DNA from: Bacteroidales bacterium
GTDB taxonomy: Bacteria > Bacteroidota > Bacteroidia > Bacteroidales > F082
NCBI GenBank assembly: GCA_017965765.1
Contig: JAGCPJ010000029.1
Span: 1 to 64,000 of the forward strand
DNA: 64,000 nucleotides
Direction of reading: 5' to 3'
Shown: positions 8,066 to 17,543 of the stretch, piece after piece
Layout: each line of letters opens with the position of its first letter
Numbering within the stretch: the first letter of the stretch is position 1
Made by a program: the position numbers and the translations under genes
Notes under the pieces: model-generated
Told to the model about the DNA's origin: nothing
The model's database searches: none
What the model saw: the letters and a program-made list of their open reading frames with translations, nothing else

Positions 8066-8455
8066 TTACTTGATCTTTTCTTCGTAGGCGGCAGCGTCGA
8101 GCAGACCTTCCAAGTCGGCGACATTGCTGACCTTGATCTTCAGCATCCAGCCTTCACCGTATGGGTCGGTGTTGACCAACTTGGCGTTCTCCTCGTCAGC
8201 GAGGTTCTCGTTGACTTCAACGACTTCGCCTGCAACGGGCATCATCAGCTCGGCAGAGGTCTTCACGGCCTCGACAGCGCCGAACACTTCCTCGGCTTCA
8301 AGGGTCTCACCCACGAGGTCGGGGTCGATGTCAACAAAAGTGATGTCACCCAATTCATGTTGGGCATAGTCAGTGATGCCGATGTATCCGAATTCGCCTT
8401 CCAGACGGATCCATTCATCGTCGTTCGTGTACTTCAGGTTTGATGGAATGTTCAT
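8066..8455 (-). CDS. gcvH: Glycine cleavage system H protein
   Basis: The lipoyl carrier that shuttles the methylamine group between the P, T and L proteins of glycine cleavage. The lipoylated residue is Lys65 in FGAVEAVKTSAEL, and the flanking pattern GEVVEVN and ANLVNTDPYGEGW-like region (here AKLVNTDPYGEGWM) is typical. Length is 129 residues from the chosen ATG; an upstream in-frame ATG would add 11 Thr/Asn-rich residues and lies close to the predicted transcript start. No other gcv gene is nearby. Confidence 0.95.
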   Translation of the reverse strand: MNIPSNLKYTNDDEWIRLEGEFGYIGITDYAQHELGDITFVDIDPDLVGETLEAEEVFGAVEAVKTSAELMMPVAGEVVEVNENLADEENAKLVNTDPYGEGWMLKIKVSNVADLEGLLDAAAYEEKIK

Positions 8456-8493
8456 AATGTTATTTGTTGTTGATGTTGTTGTTTTCAAAGGCC

Positions 8494-8501
8494 AAAATTA
8501 C
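8494..8501 (-). promoter_or_regulatory. Promoter -7 box for gcvH-VanZ-tonB
   Basis: TAATTTTG on the minus strand, leaving a leader of roughly 30 bases before the gcvH ATG. Confidence 0.55.
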
Positions 8502-8547
8502 ATAAATAAACGGCTTGCTTCACACTTTTATGAAAAATCTTTTCAGG

Positions 8548-11500
8548 TTATTGTGCCAGGTTGAATCGGAACATGATACCGGCGAAAGTGGTGGCCGTTG
8601 GGAAGGAAGTCGATACAAACGGTGAGTTCATGTCGCGCTTGAAGAAGGCTTGTGCACTCAGACGGGTGCTGAACTGATAATCTCCCGTGAGATAGATGTT
8701 GATCCGGTTCTGACCGGCGGAGACTTGGCTGTTGTTCTCGTCGATGCGGCGCAACATGGTCTTGTCCTTCTTGAAACCGATGTCGAGTTTCAACACCAGG
8801 TCGTTGCTGACGGTCCGCTTGCCGCCACCGCCGCTCAACGAGGAGATGTTGAAGCTCAACCCCTTGATGCGGTATCCGGCACCAACGACAATCTCCCTGC
8901 CGCTGATCTCGGTCAGCTGGTTGTTGGAGAAGCTGATGGATAAGGAACGCGACTTCTTGTACTGCGCGTTGAAAGTCATCGAGTTCTTGAGCCCGACATC
9001 CACGCCGATCAACGGGGTGAACTGTTCGGTGAGGGTCATCTGCGTGATGTCGTATTGCGGGATGATGTTGGTCGAATTCTCAAACGTCTGGATCGGGTTG
9101 TGGGAGTCGTAATACACGTTGCTGGCCCAATTGCTGAGCGTGTAGGTGGAACGGTAGGTGTGGGAGAGGTTGACGGTTTTGAAGAGTGCCCCGATGGCAG
9201 GGATGGTGGTCAGACCGTTATAGGTGACGTTCCAGTTGGGCAACGGGAATTGCATGAAAGGCGACATCTTGATGGTGTTGGCATCTTGTCCCGTGTAGGC
9301 GGCAAGGAAGGAGTACATCACCACTTCCAAGGAAGAAGCACCGTAACCTACCGGGAAGTAATCGCCCGCAATGGTATCGAAGTAATAGCTCTGTACGTTG
9401 GAAACCCAGGCGGGGTTGTCCTTGGCGATACGTCCGGCGATGATGGCACGGTTGGCCAGCATCTGGTCAAAGATCGGCGAGCCGTCGTTGCCATCACCAT
9501 AGTCGTTGATGAATGCGGTCTTCAACAGGAAGGTGGAGGCGTTGAAATTGCCGCCGTTGGTCGGCGTGAATGGATGGAACACGCCGTTTTCATCGGCCCT
9601 GAAGTACTGCTGGAAATTGTTGGCTTGCGTCTGGTTGCCTTGGATGTCGATCTTGAAGCCGGTGAAAGGCTCGCAGTTGACACGGTAGTTCATGGTCGTG
9701 GTACCTTGCCTTACGTAAGGATCGCTGATAATGGAGTCCAAAGTCAGCCATGAATTGTTGACGGCCTTGGTGTAGATGTCGGGTTGCGCACCGAGCACGA
9801 AGTCCCATCCGGGGGCTGCGAAGTCGTTATCCAAGCCAATGTATTTCGGTTTGGGCATGAAGCCGGGAAGCACTTGTCTGCTGTTCGTGGAGTAGGTCAC
9901 CGTGACCCTCTTGAGCATGGTGAGCAGTTTCAACGAACCGTCGAGCATCACCTTTCCGAAATTGCCTGAAGCTTCCTTCGAAACGATGCTGTCGTTCACC
10001 CGGCCGCCGTCTTTCTTGTTGTCCTTATCGTTACCCTTGCCTTTTTCGTCTTTCCCCTTGCCTGCGGTGTTGTTTCGCTTTCCGGCAGGGCTGTTGAGGT
10101 TCTTCAGATAGGGGATGGAGTTGTAGATCTTGGTGAAGTCGAGGGTCCCGTTGCCTTGGATGGCATTGGAGTTCTCGATGGTGTTGCCGAGACGGGCTTG
10201 GATGGACTGTGCGGAGGCGGTCCATTGGTACTGTCCTTGGTAGGATGCCGTGGCGCTGACCCAGCTCAACAACGGGAGTTTGTTGATTGGGATGGTGTAA
10301 TTGACTTGTACGGTCTGATTGTATCGCGACATGGTCCCCAGGTTGCGGAGTTCGCTCTTGATGGTGTCCTGATAGAGATTCCACTCCTCAGTGCCCTTGT
10401 CGGGATTGCCTGCAGGCTCATAGATGTATGCTTGTGCCTGGGCGGAGTACTCGATGTTCAACGCTTTGGTGAGGTCGTAACGGAACTGGAAGTTTCTCGT
10501 CCAATCCCATTGTTTGGAGATGGTCGGGTTGATGATGATCTCTCCGCCACTCTTGTTACGCATCAGTTTCTCGGAATGGAAGCGGACCATCTCGGTGTTG
10601 AAGGTGAGGCTCTTCGGCAGATAGTAGAAGTTGAAGTCTTTGATCAAGGCGAGATAGGATTTGTTGGCCCATTTCTTCTTGGCGAAAGGCGCGACGTTCT
10701 TGGGGTTGCCCACGTAGTTGTATCCCAGGCTGCCCCGATAGTTCTTCGTGTTGAAATATTGGATGTCGGGGTTCTCCTGGTTGGTCTCGCTGTAAGAGAA
10801 GGAGAGGTTGAAGTTCTCGATGTCGTAGATGTGGACGCCAGGCATGCCACCCCGTCCCCTGAGGTTGGGGTCGCGTGGGTTGGTCGTCTTTCCGACTTCC
10901 TCCGTGGCGTTCCTATTGCGCTTCTTCTGAGTGCGTTCCTTTCTGACGTTCATCAAGTTGATGTTCTTGTACTGGGTCATGTTGTGAACGATAGCGGTCA
11001 AGGAATCCCGCTCATGCGTGGTGTTCATGACAGCCAAGGCATCGTTCAGTTTCACGTCGGGATCGTAGGGGTTGTACAAGGGGGTGGTGACGTTCTTGCC
11101 GTAGTCGATGTGCAGCGGGATCTTCATGCCAGTGTTCTCGATGAACTTGCCGAGTTCGAGGTCGGTGGAGACGCTGAACTGGGAGTTGGCCTCGAAGGTG
11201 TTGTCGGTGATGTCGCTGTCAAGGGCGCCAAACCCTCCGGAGCTATAGGACCCGCTGACGACCAAACGACCCAAGTCGGCCAAAGTGGCCTCCATGCGGC
11301 CAGTGCCTGCATAGCCTCCGTTGCTACTTAAGTCGGTGAGACGTAGCTCATTAACCCAGATGATAGCGCTCTTGAGCTGTCCGTCGTCGGTCTCCAGGTT
11401 TTGGCTCTTGGGGTTACGGATACCGATCATCATGGCTTCCACGTCGCTGATGCTGGGGTTACCGATGACTTTGATGGTGTGGTAGTAGTCCTTGCCATCG

Positions 11501-14500
11501 ACATTGCCTTTCTTGAAGCGCTCGGAATAGATGAAGTTGAGATGCACGTTGCTCCCGGGTTGGTTCATGGCGGCATTGCGGTTCGATTTCACGGTGACGA
11601 GGTCTTCCAACAGGATTTCGATGTTGTTGATCTCGGGCCAGATGCCTTCCTTATTGGAATAAGCGGTGTACCACGGCGTGATCTTCAGGGGGATTTCGTA
11701 CTCGTAGTAGTTTTCGGTGAAGTCGGTGCCCAAGCGCATGAACACGGTGAGGTCTTGGTCGTCGAGGATGTCGTCCTCGTGGACTTTCTCCGCGTGGACG
11801 AACATCTTGAGGTACTTGTATTGCCGCAAGTCGAAGTCGGCGGTCTTATAGATGGCTCTGGCGTCGCCGTCCACCAGGTTCTGGACAGTCATCTGCAGCG
11901 ACTGCTCGTTCATCTTGGTTACGGCGGTGGTGCCTACGAGCTGCTCTTGCGTGATTCCTGGCGGGATGACGTAGGGGACAGGAAGGCGTCGGCCGTTCTC
12001 TTCAATGTTGACTGCGGAGATGTCGAGGGTGGTGCCGTTGGCAACGTCGTTGGGCTGGTATTCTCCTGGAGCCTGGATGCTCTGGAGATAGGTTCTCCAT
12101 TCGCCTTTCACCAAGTCGAGGGTGGCGAAACGCAGCACGATGGGCTTCTCGAAGCCGTTGACAAACATACGCATGAAGCGGATGGAGGAATAGTCTTCGA
12201 TATGGCCGATGACTTGGTCAGGTTGTTTGATGGGAACCCTGAACTGGTACCATTTCACACTGCCGATCTCTCCGTTGGGCAGGGCGATGTTGTTGGCCTC
12301 GAAGACGTCGGCAATGTGGCTTTTGCCCACTTGCATCTTGTTGGGATCGAGGTCGATGACATATTGGTAGTAGCGTTCGGACTCGCTCAAGGTGTTGTCG
12401 GAGTTCATGTCCTCACCGTCGGGCAGGGTGGTGTTGCTGGTGGTATAGGTCTCGGTGCGCTGGCTTTCGGAGGGGGAGTTGCCTTCCACGCCGTTGAAGT
12501 TCCTGTATCGTTCAAGGATGCTACGGTGTTCTTCATCTTCATTCCATTCGGTGGACCTGAAGTAGTGGTAGTTGTCGCTCGAGGGGTCGTCCAGCGCTTT
12601 TTGGTAGGCTTGTTCTCCTACGTGAGACTGAAGGTCAGCCAGGTAGTCGGAGAAGAAGGTGCGTTCGTCCACGTCGCGCAGACCATCGAAGCCGATGTCT
12701 TGATATTGGCGGGCATCGGGATTGGTGCTGAAGGTGCCTACGAGGTCCTGCAAGGTGGGGATGCGACCCCAGATGGTGGTGTCAACGTTGGCGGTGCTTC
12801 CGTCTTCGGGCATACCGTTTTCATAGAACTTTCTTCCGTCACGCAGCACATCTTCCGAGATGTCTCCCAAGTTGATGTAGAGTTTGCCGGGGTTGTTCTG
12901 GTATTCGGGATCGGCAAAGGGGTCCATCATCCAGAATTCGATGTACTCGATGTTGGTGGCTTCGAAGTCGGTGGTCTCCATCCTTCGCATGATACCTGCC
13001 CAGCGGGATTGCGGGTTGTTCAAGGTACCGTCCTGGGCGACACCGGAGGTGTAATAGGAGGGACTCACATCATAGTTGTAGGGTCCTCTCTCAGCGGGAT
13101 AGTAGGCGAGGTTAAGCACAGAGACGTTGGTGGGAGTACCCGCCGCGATGTCCTTTGTGGGGAAGATCTCGGTCTCGAGCACCTGTCGGACGCTGTTCTT
13201 CGACAACTCGTCGTTGGTGATGTTACGTGGACGTATGGTAGCGCTGCGGTCATAGAACACCGAATGGTCGATCGTGTACCACGCGAGTTTTGCCCTGTTC
13301 TTGCCATAGTCAAGTCCGGTGCCTGCAGCGGCTTCGGGGAACATGTCGTTTTGTCCCTGTGGGGTGCTGGCGAGATACCAGTTGCTATACAGGCGCAGGT
13401 CGATGGTGGACTTGGCGCCCTCGAAGTCGTCGATATAGGAAGTGCCACGTTCGCTCACCGATTTGGAGAGTCCGGGGATGAATCGGGCAAACTCTCCATC
13501 GAGCCTGATGCGCGACGGCGCCTTGGTGCTGATGCCGGGCAACTTGTCGATGAAACTGGTAAGCCAACGGGCTTCGGTATTGTAGCTGAAGTCAAAGCCG
13601 TAGATGGTGTTGGCAATGGCTTCTTCACCGTAGTTGATCTTTTGGGTATAGGACCGCTCGCCGAGATAAAGGACGGTTCCGCCCAAACGGAAGTCTTGGT
13701 TGAACTCGTGTTCGAGACGTGTCCCCAAGAAGGTCTTCTTCATGGCGCTGAAGCTGGCGTTGCTCTCCAAGGAGATGTTGATGGGGGTGCCTGAGTTCAG
13801 GATGCCTTCGTTGATGATGGACACGCGACCCAAGGTATAGTCCACCGTATAGTCCACGTTCTCAATCAGGGTGCGACCTCCCGCGGTGACGGTCACGGAG
13901 CCTTGCGCCACGTTCATCACGTTGAGGCTGATCTCGCTGCCGGATTGAGAGGAATAATAGCCTTGCAGGGAGAACTTGTTCTTCTCGGAGAATTGCTCGG
14001 CGGAGGTCTTGGTCATCGTATAAAGCGAGTCGTAGGCGTATTTGTTGGCCAGGTCGGGGTCGTCGGCGAACACCTTGCGGAGGTGGCTGCCGAAGGGCTC
14101 CAACACCGGGAAGTAGATGCGTCCGTTGGAAGGGTTGATGGTACCGCCGTTGGTTTGGGCGCCAGGGAGGAAGTCGAAGACACCATCGCCGCCGGGGATC
14201 GGGTTGTTTTGTTGGGTCAAGTTATCGAGGCCAAACAGGTGTAACAGCGAGACGCCCTTCACGCTTTGGGGACCTTCCGTGAAATAGCCCATGGGGGTGC
14301 TGTTGGAGTTGCCGTTGTAGAAGATGTTGAGCATGAAGTCGTTGGCGCTGACCTGATAGGCCTTGATGTTATAGACGTTCTTCATCATCAGGTTCCATAC
14401 CGGCATGGAAGTGTTCACGGTAGTGCCTTTCAGCAATTTGGCCACCAGCACATTGGGTGTGTTGATGCCTTGGTCGGAGAATTCACCGACTTGATAGACG

Positions 14501-15906
14501 CGGTCGCTACCGACGATGGTATATTGGTAGGCCACGGCCAGGGTCTGGTTGGAATTCAGGTTGACGTTGAGGGAGATGAAACCCAGTTTGGAGTTCAGGG
14601 AGTATTCAGAGGAGCTCAGGCGACGAGCGTTCTCGATCTTCTCAAAGTCGCGTCCCGAAGCCATGTAGGCTTGTTTGCCAATTCTCAAGGGGTCGCCCGA
14701 CATGTAGCTGGTCACGGTGCTGATGCTTCGGATCTGTGTGGTGTCGATGCGGGTCAGCATGTTGTTGGCGTCGTTGCGGGGAACGATGGTCGCGATGGAG
14801 TTCGCGGTGATTTCCTTGTTGTAGATCCACTCGTCCTTTCCTTCGCCGAGGTCGGTGAGGGCGAGGATGTTTCTCGTCTCTTGGGTTGCCGAATTGGTAT
14901 TGGTGATCCAGACTTCGATTTTGGTAATGTTGATGCTGGAAGTGACGGTGGGTAGGGTGGCCAACGCGTCTTCATAACGGTCTCTGAAATACTGGCTCAG
15001 GAAGAAGTGCCGGTTCTCTTCGTAGTCGAGGGCGCTGAGGTTGAATTCACTGGTCTGTGCGCCGCCCTGCACCGCGATGTTTTTCGATTCACTTTCCTGA
15101 TAGGACAGGACGGAGGTGATGGTGGTCTTGCCGAACTTCAGTTTCGACTTCAAACCGAAGAGTTGTTGCGTACCGGTGATCAGCGTGCTGTTCAAGGGGA
15201 AACTCACGTCGCCGGCTTCGAGCAGCTGGATGATTTCGTCCTCCTTGCCTTCGTATTTCAACTTCATCAAGTCCTCGTAATTGAACGTGGCTTTGGTGTT
15301 CTTGTTGATGTTGAAGTTGATCTTGTCGCCGATCTTCGCGACGACGTTCATCTGGATATCTTGGTCAAAGTCGAAGTTGGTTTGGTTCTTCTGTCGCTCG
15401 CTCATGGCCGGGTCGCCCCGATAGTTGTGCTTGATGCCGAAGGTGAGATCGACGGAGCCTTGGGGACGGATGTCGATGGTGTTGCTGCCGAAGATCAAGT
15501 CGAATGCTTCGCCACCGATATACATCGGGGGGATGATGGAGTTGCCGTCGGTCGTCGAGCGGGAGTTCTGCTGACGACGTTGCTTCCAATACTCCATCAC
15601 GCCTTGGCGGCTCTTGTAGTTGAGGAATTCCGTGGGCGACATCGTCGTGGGGGTGGTGTATTCGAAGTCGCCGATCTTGTTCTTGAAAGTGTATTGCCCA
15701 GTGATCGGGTCGTAGATGATCTCCTGGGTGATGTTGGACGGATCGTGGAGGTACAGCGGTGATTGCTGGTACAGCTTGTCCATAGGATTGCCGTTATCGA
15801 CAGGGATCGGATAGATCAAATGGGTCGTGTCGGGTAGTTGGGCGAAACCTGGCAGCAGGAATGCCAATAGCACGAAAAGGGTGATATATCGTTTCATCAG
15901 GTTCAT
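8548..15906 (-). CDS. sprA: SprA/Sov, type IX secretion outer-membrane translocon
   Basis: SprA forms the giant single-chain beta-barrel (36 strands in Flavobacterium) through which type IX cargo crosses the outer membrane. This 2,452-residue protein has the expected size, a signal peptide (RYITLFVLLAFLLPGFAQ), and repeated SprA-type features such as GGEAFDLIFGSNTIDIRPQG near the N-terminus and long alternating beta segments to the C-terminus (TFAGIMFRFNLAQ). Residues about 1942-1967 form a Gly/Lys/Asp-rich low-complexity stretch. ATG 15906 overlaps the ruvA stop as ATGA, favouring it; a second ATG three codons in would fit the signal peptide better. Confidence 0.95.
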   Translation of the reverse strand: MNLMKRYITLFVLLAFLLPGFAQLPDTTHLIYPIPVDNGNPMDKLYQQSPLYLHDPSNITQEIIYDPITGQYTFKNKIGDFEYTTPTTMSPTEFLNYKSRQGVMEYWKQRRQQNSRSTTDGNSIIPPMYIGGEAFDLIFGSNTIDIRPQGSVDLTFGIKHNYRGDPAMSERQKNQTNFDFDQDIQMNVVAKIGDKINFNINKNTKATFNYEDLMKLKYEGKEDEIIQLLEAGDVSFPLNSTLITGTQQLFGLKSKLKFGKTTITSVLSYQESESKNIAVQGGAQTSEFNLSALDYEENRHFFLSQYFRDRYEDALATLPTVTSSINITKIEVWITNTNSATQETRNILALTDLGEGKDEWIYNKEITANSIATIVPRNDANNMLTRIDTTQIRSISTVTSYMSGDPLRIGKQAYMASGRDFEKIENARRLSSSEYSLNSKLGFISLNVNLNSNQTLAVAYQYTIVGSDRVYQVGEFSDQGINTPNVLVAKLLKGTTVNTSMPVWNLMMKNVYNIKAYQVSANDFMLNIFYNGNSNSTPMGYFTEGPQSVKGVSLLHLFGLDNLTQQNNPIPGGDGVFDFLPGAQTNGGTINPSNGRIYFPVLEPFGSHLRKVFADDPDLANKYAYDSLYTMTKTSAEQFSEKNKFSLQGYYSSQSGSEISLNVMNVAQGSVTVTAGGRTLIENVDYTVDYTLGRVSIINEGILNSGTPINISLESNASFSAMKKTFLGTRLEHEFNQDFRLGGTVLYLGERSYTQKINYGEEAIANTIYGFDFSYNTEARWLTSFIDKLPGISTKAPSRIRLDGEFARFIPGLSKSVSERGTSYIDDFEGAKSTIDLRLYSNWYLASTPQGQNDMFPEAAAGTGLDYGKNRAKLAWYTIDHSVFYDRSATIRPRNITNDELSKNSVRQVLETEIFPTKDIAAGTPTNVSVLNLAYYPAERGPYNYDVSPSYYTSGVAQDGTLNNPQSRWAGIMRRMETTDFEATNIEYIEFWMMDPFADPEYQNNPGKLYINLGDISEDVLRDGRKFYENGMPEDGSTANVDTTIWGRIPTLQDLVGTFSTNPDARQYQDIGFDGLRDVDERTFFSDYLADLQSHVGEQAYQKALDDPSSDNYHYFRSTEWNEDEEHRSILERYRNFNGVEGNSPSESQRTETYTTSNTTLPDGEDMNSDNTLSESERYYQYVIDLDPNKMQVGKSHIADVFEANNIALPNGEIGSVKWYQFRVPIKQPDQVIGHIEDYSSIRFMRMFVNGFEKPIVLRFATLDLVKGEWRTYLQSIQAPGEYQPNDVANGTTLDISAVNIEENGRRLPVPYVIPPGITQEQLVGTTAVTKMNEQSLQMTVQNLVDGDARAIYKTADFDLRQYKYLKMFVHAEKVHEDDILDDQDLTVFMRLGTDFTENYYEYEIPLKITPWYTAYSNKEGIWPEINNIEILLEDLVTVKSNRNAAMNQPGSNVHLNFIYSERFKKGNVDGKDYYHTIKVIGNPSISDVEAMMIGIRNPKSQNLETDDGQLKSAIIWVNELRLTDLSSNGGYAGTGRMEATLADLGRLVVSGSYSSGGFGALDSDITDNTFEANSQFSVSTDLELGKFIENTGMKIPLHIDYGKNVTTPLYNPYDPDVKLNDALAVMNTTHERDSLTAIVHNMTQYKNINLMNVRKERTQKKRNRNATEEVGKTTNPRDPNLRGRGGMPGVHIYDIENFNLSFSYSETNQENPDIQYFNTKNYRGSLGYNYVGNPKNVAPFAKKKWANKSYLALIKDFNFYYLPKSLTFNTEMVRFHSEKLMRNKSGGEIIINPTISKQWDWTRNFQFRYDLTKALNIEYSAQAQAYIYEPAGNPDKGTEEWNLYQDTIKSELRNLGTMSRYNQTVQVNYTIPINKLPLLSWVSATASYQGQYQWTASAQSIQARLGNTIENSNAIQGNGTLDFTKIYNSIPYLKNLNSPAGKRNNTAGKGKDEKGKGNDKDNKKDGGRVNDSIVSKEASGNFGKVMLDGSLKLLTMLKRVTVTYSTNSRQVLPGFMPKPKYIGLDNDFAAPGWDFVLGAQPDIYTKAVNNSWLTLDSIISDPYVRQGTTTMNYRVNCEPFTGFKIDIQGNQTQANNFQQYFRADENGVFHPFTPTNGGNFNASTFLLKTAFINDYGDGNDGSPIFDQMLANRAIIAGRIAKDNPAWVSNVQSYYFDTIAGDYFPVGYGASSLEVVMYSFLAAYTGQDANTIKMSPFMQFPLPNWNVTYNGLTTIPAIGALFKTVNLSHTYRSTYTLSNWASNVYYDSHNPIQTFENSTNIIPQYDITQMTLTEQFTPLIGVDVGLKNSMTFNAQYKKSRSLSISFSNNQLTEISGREIVVGAGYRIKGLSFNISSLSGGGGKRTVSNDLVLKLDIGFKKDKTMLRRIDENNSQVSAGQNRINIYLTGDYQFSTRLSAQAFFKRDMNSPFVSTSFPTATTFAGIMFRFNLAQ

Positions 15907-16490
15907 AGTAACTTTAAAGCTTCACGGATCAATACTTCCACGGAAGCATCGGGGTTCTGTTTCAACAATTTGTCGAGCGCCTTGCTTGCGGCATTCCTGT
16001 TGAAACCAAGAATCACCAATGCAGATAACGCTTCATTCTTGCTCATATTGTCCGCCACGACAGGTCCGGCGGCCACTTCGAGGTACTCGGTCTTCTTCAC
16101 CTTGTCCTTGAGGTCGATGACCAGCCGCTGCGCCGTCTTGCTGCCGATGCCTTTGACGGCCTGGATGGTCTTGACATCTTCGTTGACGATGGCGGTGCTG
16201 AGCTCGTTGACGGTCAACGACGACAAGATCAGACGTGCCGTGTTGCAGCCAATGCCGCTGACACCAATCAGCATCTCGAACATGTCGCGTTCCTTGGCGG
16301 TGTAGAATCCGAATAGGTTGTGGGCATCCTCCAACACTTGCAGATGGGTGAAAAGCTTCACCTCGGTCTGCTCGCCGATGGCTGTAAAGGTGTTCAAGGT
16401 GATGTTGATGAAATACCCCACGCCGTGGTTGTCGAGTATCGCGTATGCAGGGGTGATTTCAGCGATTTTTCCGGAAATGAAAGCGTACAT
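15903..16490 (-). CDS. ruvA: Holliday junction branch migration protein RuvA
   Basis: RuvA tetramers hold the four-way junction while RuvB drives branch migration. The protein has the OB-fold start (MYAFISGKIAEITPAYAILDN), two helix-hairpin-helix motifs (MLIGVSGIGCNTARLIL and IQAVKGIGSKTAQRLVIDL) and the C-terminal RuvB-binding domain (ALSALVILGFNRNAASKAL). Length is 195 residues. The ATG at 16490 was chosen over upstream in-frame codons because MYAFISG is the normal opening. It forms an operon with sprA, sharing an ATGA overlap; ruvB lies alone near 26 kb. Confidence 0.95.
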   Translation of the reverse strand: MYAFISGKIAEITPAYAILDNHGVGYFINITLNTFTAIGEQTEVKLFTHLQVLEDAHNLFGFYTAKERDMFEMLIGVSGIGCNTARLILSSLTVNELSTAIVNEDVKTIQAVKGIGSKTAQRLVIDLKDKVKKTEYLEVAAGPVVADNMSKNEALSALVILGFNRNAASKALDKLLKQNPDASVEVLIREALKLL

Positions 16491-16514
16491 GTTGCCCACT
16501 TGAGTTTTAAACTG

Positions 16515-16522
16515 CAAAGATA
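16515..16522 (-). promoter_or_regulatory. Promoter -7 box for ruvA-sprA
   Basis: TATCTTTG on the minus strand, about 25 bases before the ruvA ATG; it is the only visible promoter for the sprA transcript. Confidence 0.6.
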
Positions 16523-16588
16523 GTAACTTGCACCTTATAATCGAACGTTTTTTTCAGGAATAATTCTTTTTTTTCAAAAATTTTTGTT

Positions 16589-16596
16589 TAGTTTTG
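16589..16596 (+). promoter_or_regulatory. Promoter -7 box for corA
   Basis: TAGTTTTG, 29 bases before the corA ATG. Because the in-frame TTG at 16584 precedes this box, the longer reading frame is not the gene start. Confidence 0.6.
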
Positions 16597-16625
16597 CACC
16601 GACAATAAAAACGGGGGGAAAGGAC

Positions 16626-17543
16626 ATGATCAATAGCTTGAAAATAGGCAACTTAACTTGGCGCCACCTCAATAACCCGAGTGAGGAGGATTTCGAATTC
16701 CTGAAAGACCGTTTCCATTTCCACCCCTTGGACATCGAGGACTGCAAATCAGTCAACCAGCGTCCTAAAATCGACATCTACGACGACTATTATTTCCTTA
16801 TCCTCCATTTCCCGGACTTCGACCGTCAGAACAAATTCGTTAAGATTAAGGAAGTTAAACTATTCTGGGGTAAGGATTATATCATTTCCATTGAAAAAAA
16901 TCCTTGGGGAGTGTCGCAACTCTTCAGTGAATATGAGGAAATGATTCATAACGAACAGGACATCCCGATCGAGAGTTCCGATAAACTGCTCTACCGCATC
17001 CTGGAGAAACTCATCACGGAGTCTGTGTATCTGCTGCGTAAAGTGGGTCTGGATGTAGAACTGATCAACCGCGAACTGCTCCAAGAGAAACAGGTGAAGA
17101 TCATCGAACGTATCTCGGTCACCCGAAAGAACTTGATCCTGATCAACACCATCTTCAAGCCGCAGCTGCGTTTCTTCCAAATGTTCGAAAACGGTAAGAT
17201 CAGCGGCTTTACCGAAGATGTGGAGTACATGGAAGACTACTGGGGTAACATCTTGGACTACTACCAGAAGGTGTGGGATATGACGGAGGATTACGAAGAG
17301 TTGATCGAAGGTCTGTCACAGACGTTCGACTCCATGCAGACCAACAAGACCAACGAGACGATGAAGATCCTGACCATCATCTCGTCCATCATCCTGCCTT
17401 TGACCTTCATCACCGGCCTCTACGGCATGAACGTGGAGCTGCCCTTCCAAAGTAAAGCCTGGGCCTTCTACGGTTTGATCGGCGTGATGGTGGTGGTGGC
17501 CGCCGTGTTCATCTATATCTTCAAACGGAGAAAGTGGATGTAA
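16626..17543 (+). CDS. corA: CorA family magnesium/cobalt transporter
   Basis: CorA is a pentameric Mg2+ channel with a large cytoplasmic funnel and two C-terminal helices. The signature YGMN is present (TGLYGMNVELPF) between the two membrane segments, and the C-terminus is basic (IYIFKRRKWM). The long helical stalk precedes it. Length from this ATG is 305 residues, close to the family norm. A purine-rich GGGGGGAAAGG just upstream supports the start. The 3' end overlaps the convergent waaA gene by 23 bases. Confidence 0.92.
   Translation: MINSLKIGNLTWRHLNNPSEEDFEFLKDRFHFHPLDIEDCKSVNQRPKIDIYDDYYFLILHFPDFDRQNKFVKIKEVKLFWGKDYIISIEKNPWGVSQLFSEYEEMIHNEQDIPIESSDKLLYRILEKLITESVYLLRKVGLDVELINRELLQEKQVKIIERISVTRKNLILINTIFKPQLRFFQMFENGKISGFTEDVEYMEDYWGNILDYYQKVWDMTEDYEELIEGLSQTFDSMQTNKTNETMKILTIISSIILPLTFITGLYGMNVELPFQSKAWAFYGLIGVMVVVAAVFIYIFKRRKWM

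Noticed and set aside
11401..13794. 797-residue open frame on the plus strand opposite sprA
   Set aside because: It mirrors the codon bias of sprA, has no promoter or plausible start region, and its translation is Val/Gly/Asp-rich without recognisable domains.
16584..16625. Longer corA starting at a TTG
   Set aside because: The TTG lies upstream of the predicted promoter box; the ATG after a purine-rich site is better.
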